A DNA stretch of 38,774 nucleotides, taken from contig CALGUK010000013.1 of the NCBI GenBank assembly GCA_937920235.1, forward strand, positions 1 through 38,774. Direction: 5' to 3'. Below are positions 1 to 9,290 of the stretch, in pieces. Source of the DNA: an uncultured Clostridia bacterium. GTDB lineage: Bacteria > Bacillota > Clostridia > Oscillospirales > Acutalibacteraceae. The translations under genes were made by a program, and so were the position numbers. A model generated the notes under the pieces. It saw only the letters and a list, made by a program, of their open reading frames with translations, had not been told where the DNA came from and did not search any database. Within the stretch, counting starts at the first letter, position 1. Each line of letters starts with the position of its first letter.

Positions 1-2
1 AT

Positions 3-2945
3 TTTCTCTATATAGAGTGTGATTATAAACTTGATAACACATTACCTCCAATTGACGATACTTTTACCCTTTTTACACCTTATATTAACCGTTGGGGTGG
101 TAAAAAAGATAAACACGCTTGGTTTTATAATGAAATTAAAGTGCCTGAAAATTGGGACGGAGAAATTCAGCTTGCGGTTGCAAGCGATGCCCGTCTGGGT
201 TGGTGTGACATCAATCCGCAGTTTATTGCTTATGTTGACGGTAAGCTTCAGCAGGGTATTGACAAAAATCACCGTGAAGTATTCCTTTCAAAAGGAACAC
301 ACAAAGTTTATCTGTATGCTTATTCCGGCAGCATTCACGATGAATGGGTTGATTTTGTTACAAATCTTCAGCTTATAGATGCCAAAACAAAGCAGCTTTA
401 TTACGATATAAAAGTACCTTTTGAAATTCTCGCGTACGAAGATGAGAATTCAAGAAACTACTTTGAAATAAAAAAGCATCTTAACAATGCACTTAATTTT
501 ATTGATATGCGTTCACCATATTCCGACGAATATTACGCATCTATTGATAAAGCGATAAACTATCTTAAAACAGAATTTTACGGTAAATATTGCCGCAAGG
601 GAGATGTTTTCGCTTTTTGTATAGGTCATACCCATATTGATGTAGCTTGGGAATGGACTCTTGCACAGACCCGTGAAAAGATTCTTCGTTCATTCAGCAC
701 GGTGCTCGCTCTCATGAAAAAGTACCCCGAGTACAAATTTATGTCAAGCCAACCTCAACTTTATAAATATCTGAAAGCGGACGCTCCTGAGCTTTACGAA
801 GAGGTAAAGGAAATGGTTCGCCTCGGCAGATGGGAAGTTGAAGGCGGTATGTGGGTTGAAGCTGACTGTAATCTCTGCTCAGGTGAAAGTTTAGTTCGTC
901 AGTTCATTTACGGTAAACGCTTTATGAAAGATGAGTTCGGCGTTGAAAGTAAAATTCTATGGCTCCCGGACGTGTTCGGCTATTCAGCGGCACTTCCGCA
1001 GATTTTACAAAAAAGCGGTATCGATAAATTTGTAACATCCAAAATCGGATGGAACGAAATGAACAAAATGCCTTATGACACATTTATTTGGCACGGTATT
1101 GATAATACTCCCGTGTTCACTCACTTTATGACGGCACAGGATAAGCACAGGGGAGTTGAGCCGGCGACAAATGTTACATACAATGCAAAGCTTAATGCTA
1201 ATCAGCTTCGCGGTGCGTATGATCGGTATCAGCAAAAAGACATTTATGACAATGTGCTGATTACATTCGGTTTCGGTGACGGAGGAGGCGGACCCTATGC
1301 TAAGGATTTAGAGTATTTTGAACGTCTTAAACACGGTATTCCCGGTACAAGCACACCGATAATGGCTTATGCGGGCGAGTTCTTTGACGATATCAAGTCA
1401 AAGACAGAGAACAATCCTAAAATTCCGCATTGGAATGGGGAATTGTATCTCGAATTTCACCGAGGAACATATACTTCGCAGGCAAAGAATAAGAGATATA
1501 ACCGTAAATCTGAATTTATGTTCCAGCGAGCTGAAACACTTTCACTTATCGATGAACATCTGAACGGCTATAAATACCGCAAAGAAGATATGATGAATTC
1601 TTGGGAGACAATTCTTCTCAATCAGTTCCACGACATCATTCCCGGCTCATCCATCAAAGAGGTTTATGAGGTTTCACACAAGCAGTATGAAGAAATCGGT
1701 GCAGTCGGTAACGAAATTATAAGAGATACAATAACTGATATTGCCGATAATGTTGAGGCAACTGACGGATATGTTGTTTTCAACCCTCACTCATTCGCAA
1801 ATAGTAGTGCAGTAGAGATTGACGGCAAATGGTATTATGCTGAGAACATTCCTGCAAAGGGATATAAGGTAATTAACCCGACGGCAAATGAAAGCAAGGT
1901 GAAGATTACCGAGAATTTAATGGAAAACGATTTCTTCCGCTTAATTCTTGATGAAAAGGGAACATTCACAAGCATTTTTGATAAAAGAAATAACCGTGAG
2001 GTGTTAAAACCCGGTCAGCGAGGCAATGTCATTACTGCTTATGAGGATTATCCGAGAGAATATGATAACTGGGAAATGAGCAGTTATTATACAGAAAAGC
2101 ATTGGGAAGCAGACCGTGTAAAGAATGTTGAAATTCTTAACGAAGGTGAGCGTGCAGGGCTTAAAATCATAAAGACATTCAAGAACAGCACAATCATTCA
2201 GAATATCTACCTTTATAACAACATTGATAAGATTGATTTTGAAACAAATATCGATTGGAAGGAATCACATCTTATTCTCAAAACCGCTTTTCCCGTGGAT
2301 GTCAACACAAACAAAGCAACCTACGATATTCAGTTCGGCTCGGTTGAAAGACCGACGCATAAGAATACAAGCTGGGATGCCGCGCGTTTTGAGGTCTGTG
2401 CTCATAAGTATTGCGATTTGTCTGAATACGGCTATGGTGTCAGTCTGATGAATGACTGTAAATACGGCCATGCAATTCATGACGGTGTAATGAGCCTTAC
2501 AATGCTTAAATGCGGGACATTCCCCGACCCCGATGCCGATAAATGTGAGCATAAGTTTACATATTCACTTTATCCGCACACGGGCGATTACCGTAAAGCA
2601 GGTACAATTCAAAAGTCATATGACCTCAATATTCCTATGATATGCATAAAAGCAGGGGGAAACAAGGGAAATCTATCAAATGAATATTCATTCTTTGCTG
2701 TTGACTGTGAAAATGTTATTTTTGAAACAGCAAAAAAAGCGGAGACAGAGGACAGTATTATTCTCCGCGGATGTGAATATTATAATAAACGTACAACAGC
2801 AGAACTGAGCTTCGGATTTGATGTAAAAAAGGCTTATCTTTGCGACATGCTTGAAAATAATATCCGTGAGCTTGATGTGAACGGTAATTCGGTGAAAATT
2901 GATTTCAGACCTTTTGAAATCAACACAATAAAAATAATAAAATAA
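3..2945 (+). CDS. Alpha-mannosidase, glycoside hydrolase family 38 (5' end outside window)
   Basis: The frame is open to the left edge, so the true start lies upstream; about 980 residues are visible, close to the roughly 1000-residue family size. It should remove terminal alpha-linked mannose from glycans in a metal-dependent retaining reaction. Visible GH38 marks are the metal-binding HTHIDVAW motif (near visible residue 208), the LPDVFG motif with the likely catalytic aspartate (near residue 323), and NQFHDIIPGSS further on, followed by the beta-rich C-terminal region. An internal GTG at 141 could be mistaken for the start, but family-like sequence continues in frame before it (for example TPYINRWGGK). 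No signal peptide can be judged. The next gene follows after 10 bases behind a strong Shine-Dalgarno site, so the two are probably co-transcribed. Confidence 0.93.
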   Translation, partial: FLYIECDYKLDNTLPPIDDTFTLFTPYINRWGGKKDKHAWFYNEIKVPENWDGEIQLAVASDARLGWCDINPQFIAYVDGKLQQGIDKNHREVFLSKGTHKVYLYAYSGSIHDEWVDFVTNLQLIDAKTKQLYYDIKVPFEILAYEDENSRNYFEIKKHLNNALNFIDMRSPYSDEYYASIDKAINYLKTEFYGKYCRKGDVFAFCIGHTHIDVAWEWTLAQTREKILRSFSTVLALMKKYPEYKFMSSQPQLYKYLKADAPELYEEVKEMVRLGRWEVEGGMWVEADCNLCSGESLVRQFIYGKRFMKDEFGVESKILWLPDVFGYSAALPQILQKSGIDKFVTSKIGWNEMNKMPYDTFIWHGIDNTPVFTHFMTAQDKHRGVEPATNVTYNAKLNANQLRGAYDRYQQKDIYDNVLITFGFGDGGGGPYAKDLEYFERLKHGIPGTSTPIMAYAGEFFDDIKSKTENNPKIPHWNGELYLEFHRGTYTSQAKNKRYNRKSEFMFQRAETLSLIDEHLNGYKYRKEDMMNSWETILLNQFHDIIPGSSIKEVYEVSHKQYEEIGAVGNEIIRDTITDIADNVEATDGYVVFNPHSFANSSAVEIDGKWYYAENIPAKGYKVINPTANESKVKITENLMENDFFRLILDEKGTFTSIFDKRNNREVLKPGQRGNVITAYEDYPREYDNWEMSSYYTEKHWEADRVKNVEILNEGERAGLKIIKTFKNSTIIQNIYLYNNIDKIDFETNIDWKESHLILKTAFPVDVNTNKATYDIQFGSVERPTHKNTSWDAARFEVCAHKYCDLSEYGYGVSLMNDCKYGHAIHDGVMSLTMLKCGTFPDPDADKCEHKFTYSLYPHTGDYRKAGTIQKSYDLNIPMICIKAGGNKGNLSNEYSFFAVDCENVIFETAKKAETEDSIILRGCEYYNKRTTAELSFGFDVKKAYLCDMLENNIRELDVNGNSVKIDFRPFEINTIKIIK

Positions 2946-2955
2946 GGAGGAAAAA

Positions 2956-4578
2956 ATGAAAAGAATCATTTCAGTTGTAGTGATGCTTATAATGACGCTG
3001 TCTGTGTTCGGTATCACCGCATCTGCAGAACCGATTGTCTCAATGGGATATTATGATTTTGAAAAGGGCGGACTCTATTATGCCGAATACAACGATAATG
3101 AGGCTTTTGTTGTCGGCTATGATTTGACAGATTTTAATCCCAAGGGAGAAATAACCGTTCCGGCATCGGTCACAGGCAACGGCACAACCTATACGGTTGT
3201 CGGAATCGAATCAGAGGCATTTTATCAGTCAACATACACAAAGATAACGCTGCCGTCAACGATTACATGTATCGGTGCGTATGCATTTGCATCCAGTGAT
3301 TATCTTGAAAGTGTGGTTATTCCCGAAAACTGTTATTTTACATATTTCGGTTCCGATGCTTTTATCGGTACACCGTTTGAGACGGAAATCTATTCAAAAG
3401 ATGAAACAATTTTCGGGCAAAATGTGCTTTATTCATATATAGGCGGCGGTGAATACATACTTCCGTCAAATGTTGATTGTATTGCAAGCTCGGCTTTCTT
3501 TATGTCAGCGGTTGAAAAAGTCGTTTTAAATGACAATATTACTGAAATTCCCACTATGGCATTTGCATCTTGCCGTAATCTTAAGGAAATTATTATTCCC
3601 GATTCGGTTTTGTCAATCGGTTTCGGAGCGTTCCGCGACTGCACTAACCTTGAGTCTGTTTCTCTCGGCGAAGAGTTAGGTTATATCGGAGAGGAAGCAT
3701 TTTCCAACACAAAAATATCTTCAATCCGTTTCGGAAAAAATATCTATGCCTTTGAGGGCGCATTCAAGGACTGCAAAACCCTGAAATCAATTACAGTCGA
3801 CAGTGAAAACCCGTATTATTACTGTGACGGAAACGCTGTTTACTATTCAGATTATGCCGTTGCATATTATTTGCCGTGCAAGGCTTTGGGCAATATTGTG
3901 CTTGATGAAAGCATCGAAATGATATTACCGTATGCTTTCTATAACTGTAAAAATATCGGTGATGTTCATGCGGATTCGGTAAGCTACATAGGTTATGGCG
4001 CATTTGCAAACAGTAGCATCACAAAATTCATAACATCAAGCAGAAATCTCAATGCAGTTGACGGAAACGCATTCAGAAATTGCAAAAACCTCACTTATAT
4101 TGACCTTACCGGAACCCAGGAAATATGGGGATCTGCATTTGAGAACTGCACATCACTCAAAGACGTTAAATTAACGGACAGCATAAGTCATATCGGGGAA
4201 TTTGCTTTTGCAAATACAGGTATTACGGAAATTGAACTTTCAGGCGACTACATTTCTGTCTGTGAAGGCGCGTTTAAGGATTGCAAGATGCTTGAAAGTG
4301 CATATTTCGGCGATGGTGTGGACTATGTGGGAAACAATGTGTTCCTCGGCTGTTGCTCATTGAAAACAGTTTATCTGTCAAAGACTATTTCTGAGATAGA
4401 CGATAATGCGTTCAACGGATGTGACAATGTAAAATTTGAAGTCATTAAGGGCTCAAAAGCATATAAATATCTTAAAGACCTTGATTTTGAATTAGAAATT
4501 GTGGGAAAAATATCAATCTTCCAAAGAATTATTGATTTCTTTAAAAATATTTTCGGTATTCTTTTCGGAATGATATAA
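2956..4578 (+). CDS. Secreted BspA-like leucine-rich-repeat protein
   Basis: The protein is 540 residues with an N-terminal signal peptide (residues 1 to about 25: basic MKR, hydrophobic core, cleavage likely after ASA). Nearly all of the mature part is LRR_5/BspA-type repeats of about 23 residues, recognisable by recurring units such as IGEEAFSNT, IPDSVLSIGFGAF, CEGAFKDCKML and IDDNAFNGC. The tail (about residues 518-540, FQRIIDFFKNIFGILFGMI) is hydrophobic and amphipathic rather than an LPXTG or dockerin anchor. BspA-like repeats usually mediate surface adhesion or ligand binding; the partner here is unknown. The start is fixed by AAGGAGG six bases upstream. It lies between the mannosidase and the MscS gene on the same strand. 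Confidence 0.88.
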   Translation: MKRIISVVVMLIMTLSVFGITASAEPIVSMGYYDFEKGGLYYAEYNDNEAFVVGYDLTDFNPKGEITVPASVTGNGTTYTVVGIESEAFYQSTYTKITLPSTITCIGAYAFASSDYLESVVIPENCYFTYFGSDAFIGTPFETEIYSKDETIFGQNVLYSYIGGGEYILPSNVDCIASSAFFMSAVEKVVLNDNITEIPTMAFASCRNLKEIIIPDSVLSIGFGAFRDCTNLESVSLGEELGYIGEEAFSNTKISSIRFGKNIYAFEGAFKDCKTLKSITVDSENPYYYCDGNAVYYSDYAVAYYLPCKALGNIVLDESIEMILPYAFYNCKNIGDVHADSVSYIGYGAFANSSITKFITSSRNLNAVDGNAFRNCKNLTYIDLTGTQEIWGSAFENCTSLKDVKLTDSISHIGEFAFANTGITEIELSGDYISVCEGAFKDCKMLESAYFGDGVDYVGNNVFLGCCSLKTVYLSKTISEIDDNAFNGCDNVKFEVIKGSKAYKYLKDLDFELEIVGKISIFQRIIDFFKNIFGILFGMI

Positions 4579-4607
4579 GATAAATAAAAATAAGGAGTGG
4601 AGTTTCG

Positions 4608-5420
4608 ATGAATCTCGAACAATTTGTAAACAGTATTTTAGAATTTGCTACAACTAAAGGACTTGATCTTATTCTTGCCGTCCTTATTGTTGTGGTTGGC
4701 AGTAAAATTGCCAAGTGGCTTAAAAAGTGGATAAGGACATCTGATAAACTTGAAAAGATAGATGTGAGTCTTCGTTCATTTGCGGCAAGCTTTGTAAACG
4801 TGGTTATTTATGCGGTACTTTTTGTTACGGTTCTTATGATTCTCGGTGTGCCTGCCACATCGTTTATCGCAGTCCTCACAACCTGTGCCGCAGCAATAGG
4901 TCTTGCTTTGCAGGGCTCACTTTCAAACTTTGCAGGCGGAATTATGATTTTACTCTTCAAGCCCTTCAAGGTAGGCGATTTTATTGAGGCAGCAGGTGAG
5001 ACAGGTACAGTCAGCGAAATTTCCGTTGTTTATACAGAACTGCTTACTCTTGACAACAAGCGTATAACAATTCCCAACGGTACTCTTACCAATTCGGTTA
5101 TCGAAAATTATTCATCTGAGGAGCTCCGCCGTGTTGATCTGACATTTAATACCGCATATGATTGTGATGTTGAAACCGTTAAAAAGGTTATCAGCAAGGT
5201 GGTCGAGGCACATCCTATGGCACTTAAAAACCCCGAACCGTTTGTACGTCTTTCTGCACACGGAGAAAGCGCACTTACATATACAGTCCGTATCTGGTGT
5301 AAAAACGCTGATTACTGGGATGTCAATTTTGATGTGATTGAAAATGTCAAAAAAGCATTTGATGAAAACGGAATTAAGATTCCTTACAATCAGATCGACG
5401 TTCATGTTGAAAATAAATAA
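4608..5420 (+). CDS. mscS: Small-conductance mechanosensitive ion channel, MscS family
   Basis: A 270-residue inner-membrane channel that should open under membrane tension to release solutes during hypo-osmotic shock. Three transmembrane segments are visible: about residues 13-32, 58-82 and the pore-lining TM3 at about 84-113, which has the alanine/glycine-rich AAAIGLALQGSLSNFAGG pattern of MscS. The PFKVGDFIE and TVSEI stretches begin the cytoplasmic beta domain, and RITIPNGTLTNSVIENYS is the typical family motif. AAGGAG lies just upstream of the ATG. The gene follows the LRR gene after 29 bases and is closed by a terminator at 5437-5466, so it is probably the last gene of the mannosidase transcript. 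Confidence 0.93.
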   Translation: MNLEQFVNSILEFATTKGLDLILAVLIVVVGSKIAKWLKKWIRTSDKLEKIDVSLRSFAASFVNVVIYAVLFVTVLMILGVPATSFIAVLTTCAAAIGLALQGSLSNFAGGIMILLFKPFKVGDFIEAAGETGTVSEISVVYTELLTLDNKRITIPNGTLTNSVIENYSSEELRRVDLTFNTAYDCDVETVKKVISKVVEAHPMALKNPEPFVRLSAHGESALTYTVRIWCKNADYWDVNFDVIENVKKAFDENGIKIPYNQIDVHVENK

Positions 5421-5436
5421 TAAATAAAAAATCGTG

Positions 5437-5466
5437 TTGAGGCACCTTCAAAAGAGGGTGCCTCAA
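5437..5466 (+). terminator. Rho-independent terminator after mscS
   Basis: Ten-base perfect stem (TTGAGGCACC with GGTGCCTCAA), ten-base loop, 17 bases after the mscS stop codon. The flanking sequence is AT-rich but lacks a strong T-run, so efficiency is uncertain. Confidence 0.7.
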
Positions 5467-5512
5467 TATAATTTACAGCAGGGCATCAGCAGGGGATAAA
5501 CCGTGATGATAG

Positions 5513-5557
5513 AAAAAAAGGAGACAGCTTCAATTATGTGAAGCGTCTCCTTTTTTG
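5513..5557 (-). terminator. Bidirectional terminator, mainly for the GH2 gene
   Basis: Long hairpin: arms with GGAGAC/GTCTCC and GCTTCA/TGAAGC pair with one bulged A, flanked by an A-run on the left and a T-run on the right. It sits 19 bases beyond the stop of the minus-strand GH2 gene and can stop transcription from both sides. Confidence 0.85.
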
Positions 5558-5575
5558 AGTATGTATTTGTCAGAT

Positions 5576-7846
5576 TTATTTCTTCTTTGGTGCTTTGACC
5601 TTGTTGAGCCTTGCGTTTACTTCAAGGATCTGTTCCTTTGTGAATGATCCGCCGAGCATTGAGAAGGCACGCTTAACAGTAAAACCTTTAGCCATACCGT
5701 AAACATTCTTAAGCATAGCGGGTGAAAGCTTAAATCCGCCGAGAACTCCGCCACCGCCTTTTTTCTCTTCTCCGTTTTCATCCTTACCGCCGCTCATCGT
5801 GTCTTTGATCATAAGCACAAATTTGAGCATTACAAGCTTACCGCCAAAGGTACTCATAATATCACCGATGGTATTGTTGATGGAAAGGTATCCGTCAGGA
5901 GTATTGATTTCAAACCAGTTGATAACCTGACCTTCCTCCTTCATAATGTAGGATTCGTTGGGTGTATCAACCTTGTTGATTGTACCGCAGTCCTCAAGAT
6001 CACCGGCAACTGCTTTAAGCTTTGTTGTACCTTCGTTTTTAACTTCAAAATAGAAGAACGGGTATTTGCTTTTTGTCTGTTTTCCAACGCTTACACCGTT
6101 TGCAAAAAGTTCAACCTCATCACAGTTTGAGTAAACCGTAACCTTTGTCACATCTTCAACACGGTCAATGTATCTCTTGCCGCAAAGATGAATCATAGGC
6201 TTCTTTGAGAGCCAGGCCTGGTATGCATAGAAGGAGTCTTTTTTGTACTTTCTGTCGAAGGTAACAAGACCCTTGTGGTTCATACCATTTTCACCGCCCT
6301 CAGCACGAGCGTCAGCGGCGAAGTCGAACATATTCCATACATGAGTTGCCCAGAGATAAGGTCTGTCTGCAATTTGTTTGATAAGCTCCTCGTGATAGTA
6401 CGCTTGGTATTCTTCCGTATAGTCGCCCTGTGTCGGTTCCGATGTGTGCCAGTTGAGAGCTTCACAACCGTATTCGCTGATACCGATCGGCTTTTCAGGG
6501 TATTTCTTATGGAAATTATCAAACCATGGACCGTTCATATCGGTTGAACCGCCGTACCAACCGAAATAGTGGTTATATGAAAGAACATCAGAAATATGTA
6601 CATATTCATCATCAATGTTACACATTGAAACAGCGGCAACAGTTGTGAGACGGGTTTTATCCATCTTATGAACAAGGTCGTTAAGATCGTTGTGGTTCTT
6701 AATAAGATTGGGAGTTGAACCTGCAATTGTAATTTCGTTTGAAAGTCCCCATACAACTATTGACGGGTGGTTGTAGTTCTGGCTTACAAGCTCTTTCATC
6801 TGTGAAATTGTGTTATCATAGCCTGTGGGCATATGACTTGAAATATACGGGATTTCAGCCCAGAGCACAAGGCCGGCTTCGTCACAGAGATCATAGAAAA
6901 TCTGTGAATGTTGATAATGAGCAAGTCGGATCGTGTTAGCACCCATCTCGAGAATAAGTTCGAGGTCTTCCTTGTGCATTTCGGGAGTGAGAGCATTACC
7001 TACGTCGGGTCTGTCCTGATGACGAGAAACACCACGGAGAGGGTACTCACGGCCGTTAAGAATAAAGCCCTTGTCTGCGTCTATCTTAAATGTACGGCAG
7101 CCGAATTTGGTTGAAATTTCGTCAACCTCAACTCCGTCAGCGATGAGAGTTGCCTTTGCAGTGTAAAGATAAGGATCGTCTAAACCGTCCCAGAGATGAA
7201 CGTTTTTGATTTCGATTTCGCAATCGTCATTATCCTCTTTTGAAGCAATAACCTCACCGTCGGCAATAATCTCGTAACGAACCCTACACTTATCATTCTT
7301 GAAGAATGTTTTTATTTCGATTTCAGCATCAGCGCCTTTGATTTCGGGTGTAACCATAATTCCCGGAGCACCGTAATAATCAAGGTCAAAATGGTTTTCA
7401 GGAACGGCGATAACGCTTACATCACGGTAAATACCGCCGTAGAAAGTAAAGTCGGCATTCTGAGGATAAACTCTCTCATTTGCGGAGTTGTCAACGGCAA
7501 CAGAAAGGATATTTACATTCTTTATATTTTTAATCTGAGCTCTGAATGTGGAATAGCCGCCGTCGTGGCTTGTGATTTTTTCTCCGTTCCAATATATGTC
7601 ACAGGATGAATTAACACCGTCAAACTGAAGATATTTTACTTCACCTTCGGGAAGAGAATCTGCTTTGATTTCTTTGGCAAACCAACAGGTGCCTCTGTAA
7701 TAGTCATTTCCGCCGTCCTGACCGTCTTTGCCGTTCCAGGTATAAGGAAGGCTTATTGCTTCCCAATCTGAAGGAAGAACGGCAGGTGCTGATTTGGCGC
7801 TTTTGGAAAAGAGCCAATCGCTGTTGATTACTTTGATGTTTCTCAT
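5576..7846 (-). CDS. Glycoside hydrolase family 2 (beta-galactosidase/beta-glucuronidase-like)
   Basis: The protein is 756 residues from the ATG at 7846, chosen because GGAGGT lies at proper distance just upstream; a 16-residue longer frame has no such site. It should hydrolyse terminal beta-galactosides or related sugars. An N-terminal sugar-binding domain (WNGEKITSHDGGYSTFR), an Ig-like domain and the TIM barrel follow in order. The acid/base glutamate is in WGLSNE (about residue 371) and the nucleophile in GISEYG (about residue 458). No signal peptide is seen, so it is probably cytoplasmic. After the usual C-terminal Ig-like domain there is an extra tail of about 90 residues, with a GGGG linker and a lysine-rich end. 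It has its own promoter at 7886-7914 and terminator at 5513-5557. Exact substrate cannot be assigned from sequence. Confidence 0.9.
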   Translation of the reverse strand: MRNIKVINSDWLFSKSAKSAPAVLPSDWEAISLPYTWNGKDGQDGGNDYYRGTCWFAKEIKADSLPEGEVKYLQFDGVNSSCDIYWNGEKITSHDGGYSTFRAQIKNIKNVNILSVAVDNSANERVYPQNADFTFYGGIYRDVSVIAVPENHFDLDYYGAPGIMVTPEIKGADAEIEIKTFFKNDKCRVRYEIIADGEVIASKEDNDDCEIEIKNVHLWDGLDDPYLYTAKATLIADGVEVDEISTKFGCRTFKIDADKGFILNGREYPLRGVSRHQDRPDVGNALTPEMHKEDLELILEMGANTIRLAHYQHSQIFYDLCDEAGLVLWAEIPYISSHMPTGYDNTISQMKELVSQNYNHPSIVVWGLSNEITIAGSTPNLIKNHNDLNDLVHKMDKTRLTTVAAVSMCNIDDEYVHISDVLSYNHYFGWYGGSTDMNGPWFDNFHKKYPEKPIGISEYGCEALNWHTSEPTQGDYTEEYQAYYHEELIKQIADRPYLWATHVWNMFDFAADARAEGGENGMNHKGLVTFDRKYKKDSFYAYQAWLSKKPMIHLCGKRYIDRVEDVTKVTVYSNCDEVELFANGVSVGKQTKSKYPFFYFEVKNEGTTKLKAVAGDLEDCGTINKVDTPNESYIMKEEGQVINWFEINTPDGYLSINNTIGDIMSTFGGKLVMLKFVLMIKDTMSGGKDENGEEKKGGGGVLGGFKLSPAMLKNVYGMAKGFTVKRAFSMLGGSFTKEQILEVNARLNKVKAPKKK

Positions 7847-7885
7847 AATTACCTCCATAAATATAACACTTTTTGTATCATAAAT

Positions 7886-7914
7886 ATTATACAAAGTTCT
7901 GTATCCGATTTCAA
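7886..7914 (-). promoter_or_regulatory. Sigma-A promoter of the GH2 gene
   Basis: On the minus strand TTGAAA (7914-7909) is followed by a 17-base spacer and a perfect TATAAT (7891-7886), about 40 bases before the GGAGGT site of the GH2 gene. Confidence 0.8.
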
Positions 7915-7975
7915 TAAGAAATTCGTATCAGATAGGAGTGTTTTTTTGTTTTTACCGTATTTTTTTGCTTTAAAA

Positions 7976-7999
7976 ACCGGAAAGACAAGTCTTTCCGGT
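7976..7999 (-). terminator. Terminator after the PRPP synthetase gene
   Basis: Perfect 11-base inverted repeat (ACCGGAAAGAC / GTCTTTCCGGT) with only two bases between the arms, followed on the minus strand by TTTTTA. It lies 17 bases past the stop at 8017, and separates this gene from the GH2 promoter. Confidence 0.85.
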
Positions 8000-8016
8000 C
8001 AGTTTGTGTTATTTGA

Positions 8017-9186
8017 TTATTTAAGTCCTGCTTTTTGAAGAAGTGTGTTAATCTTATCAGCAGGGTCAAGAAGCTTGCTTACCGATTTATCGTGGTTGAG
8101 AGTATCAATAATGTATGAGAGATATTTTGAAAGCTCAACTTCGCAATACCATTCACGTTTCTTAAGCTCGGGCATACGGTAAACAAGGTTTGTTGTAAAT
8201 ACCTTGTCAAAAAGACCTTCGCGGTATGCTTTGTCAAAATTATCAAGACCTGCATTGAAAAGACCGAATGCGGAGAAAATAAAGACTCTGTTTGCACCGA
8301 GTTCCTTGAGCTTTTTCGAAACATCAAGCATTGATTCGCCTGAAGAAATCATATCGTCAATAATCATAACGTCCTTACCCTCAATATTTGAACCGAGGAA
8401 CTGATGCTCAATAATCGGGTTTCTGCCGTCAACAATTTTGGAGTAGTCACGGCGCTTGTAGAACATACCGAGGTCAAGACCGAGATAGTTTGAGTATAAC
8501 ATGCAGCGGCTCATACCACCCTCGTCGGGAGAGATAATCATGGTATGTTCTTTGTCGAGTTTCAGGTTGTCAACATTATTAACAAGTGCCTTGATCATCT
8601 GATATGCGGGTGATACGTTTTCAAATCCGTTAAGAGGAATGGCATTTTGCACACGGGCATCGTGGGCATCAAAGGTGATTATATTGTCAACACCCATTGA
8701 GAGACAAAGCTCCTGAAGCATAACTGCGCAGTCCAGAGACTCTCTTGATGAGCGTTTGTGCTGTCTGCCTTCATAGAGCATAGGCATAATTACCGTAATG
8801 GTTTTTGCCTTACCGCCTACAGCGGAAATCGCTCTTTTAAGGTTGGCATAGTGGTCATCGGGGCTCATGGGAACAGTGTGACCGTACATTTTATATGTTA
8901 CACCGTGATTGAAAGCATCGATAAGAATGTAGATGTCATATCCGCGTACTGATTCATGAAGCGTACATTTTCCTTCACCGGTTCCGAAACGCGGAAAGGA
9001 AACATTGAGAATATAAGTATCTCTTTCATATCCTGAAAAAGCAATAGTTGATTTATGCTCAGAATCCTGCTGGGAACGCCATTTAACAAGATATCTGTCA
9101 ATTTTTTCTGCCATTTCCTCGCAACCCGGTAACGCGATAATACCGAGAGGTCCGTTAGGTATTGTGGTAATTTCTCTGTCTGCCAT
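8017..9186 (-). CDS. prs: Ribose-phosphate pyrophosphokinase (PRPP synthetase), long divergent form
   Basis: A 389-residue protein predicted to make 5-phosphoribosyl 1-diphosphate from ribose 5-phosphate and ATP for nucleotide, histidine and tryptophan synthesis. The PRPP-binding loop VMIIDDMISSGESML (about residues 271-285) is clear, and DAHDARVQNAIP corresponds to the conserved DxHxxQ region. The segment MPMLYEGRQHKRSSRESLD matches the family position of the PYxRQDRK loop but is altered. Classical enzymes are about 310-320 residues; this one has some 70 extra, spread between the N-terminal part and an extended C-terminus. The ATG follows GGAGGT. It is monocistronic, between promoter 9238-9265 and terminator 7976-7999. 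It may be a second paralogue rather than the main housekeeping enzyme. Confidence 0.85.
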   Translation of the reverse strand: MADREITTIPNGPLGIIALPGCEEMAEKIDRYLVKWRSQQDSEHKSTIAFSGYERDTYILNVSFPRFGTGEGKCTLHESVRGYDIYILIDAFNHGVTYKMYGHTVPMSPDDHYANLKRAISAVGGKAKTITVIMPMLYEGRQHKRSSRESLDCAVMLQELCLSMGVDNIITFDAHDARVQNAIPLNGFENVSPAYQMIKALVNNVDNLKLDKEHTMIISPDEGGMSRCMLYSNYLGLDLGMFYKRRDYSKIVDGRNPIIEHQFLGSNIEGKDVMIIDDMISSGESMLDVSKKLKELGANRVFIFSAFGLFNAGLDNFDKAYREGLFDKVFTTNLVYRMPELKKREWYCEVELSKYLSYIIDTLNHDKSVSKLLDPADKINTLLQKAGLK

Positions 9187-9237
9187 AATCTAACCTCCGT
9201 ATTTTAATAAACAAAATGTAAAAAAAGTAATATATAT

Positions 9238-9265
9238 ATTCTACTATATTTTGTGTTTTTTTCAA
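9238..9265 (-). promoter_or_regulatory. Promoter of the PRPP synthetase gene
   Basis: TTGAAA (9265-9260), 16-base spacer, TAGAAT (9243-9238) on the minus strand, about 50 bases before the start codon. Confidence 0.6.
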
Positions 9266-9290
9266 GAGTAAATCGACAAAAAAACAATTT

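Noticed and set aside
5465..5515. A small gene between the two terminators after mscS
   Set aside because: Only about 50 bases and no start with a ribosome site; it is spacer sequence.
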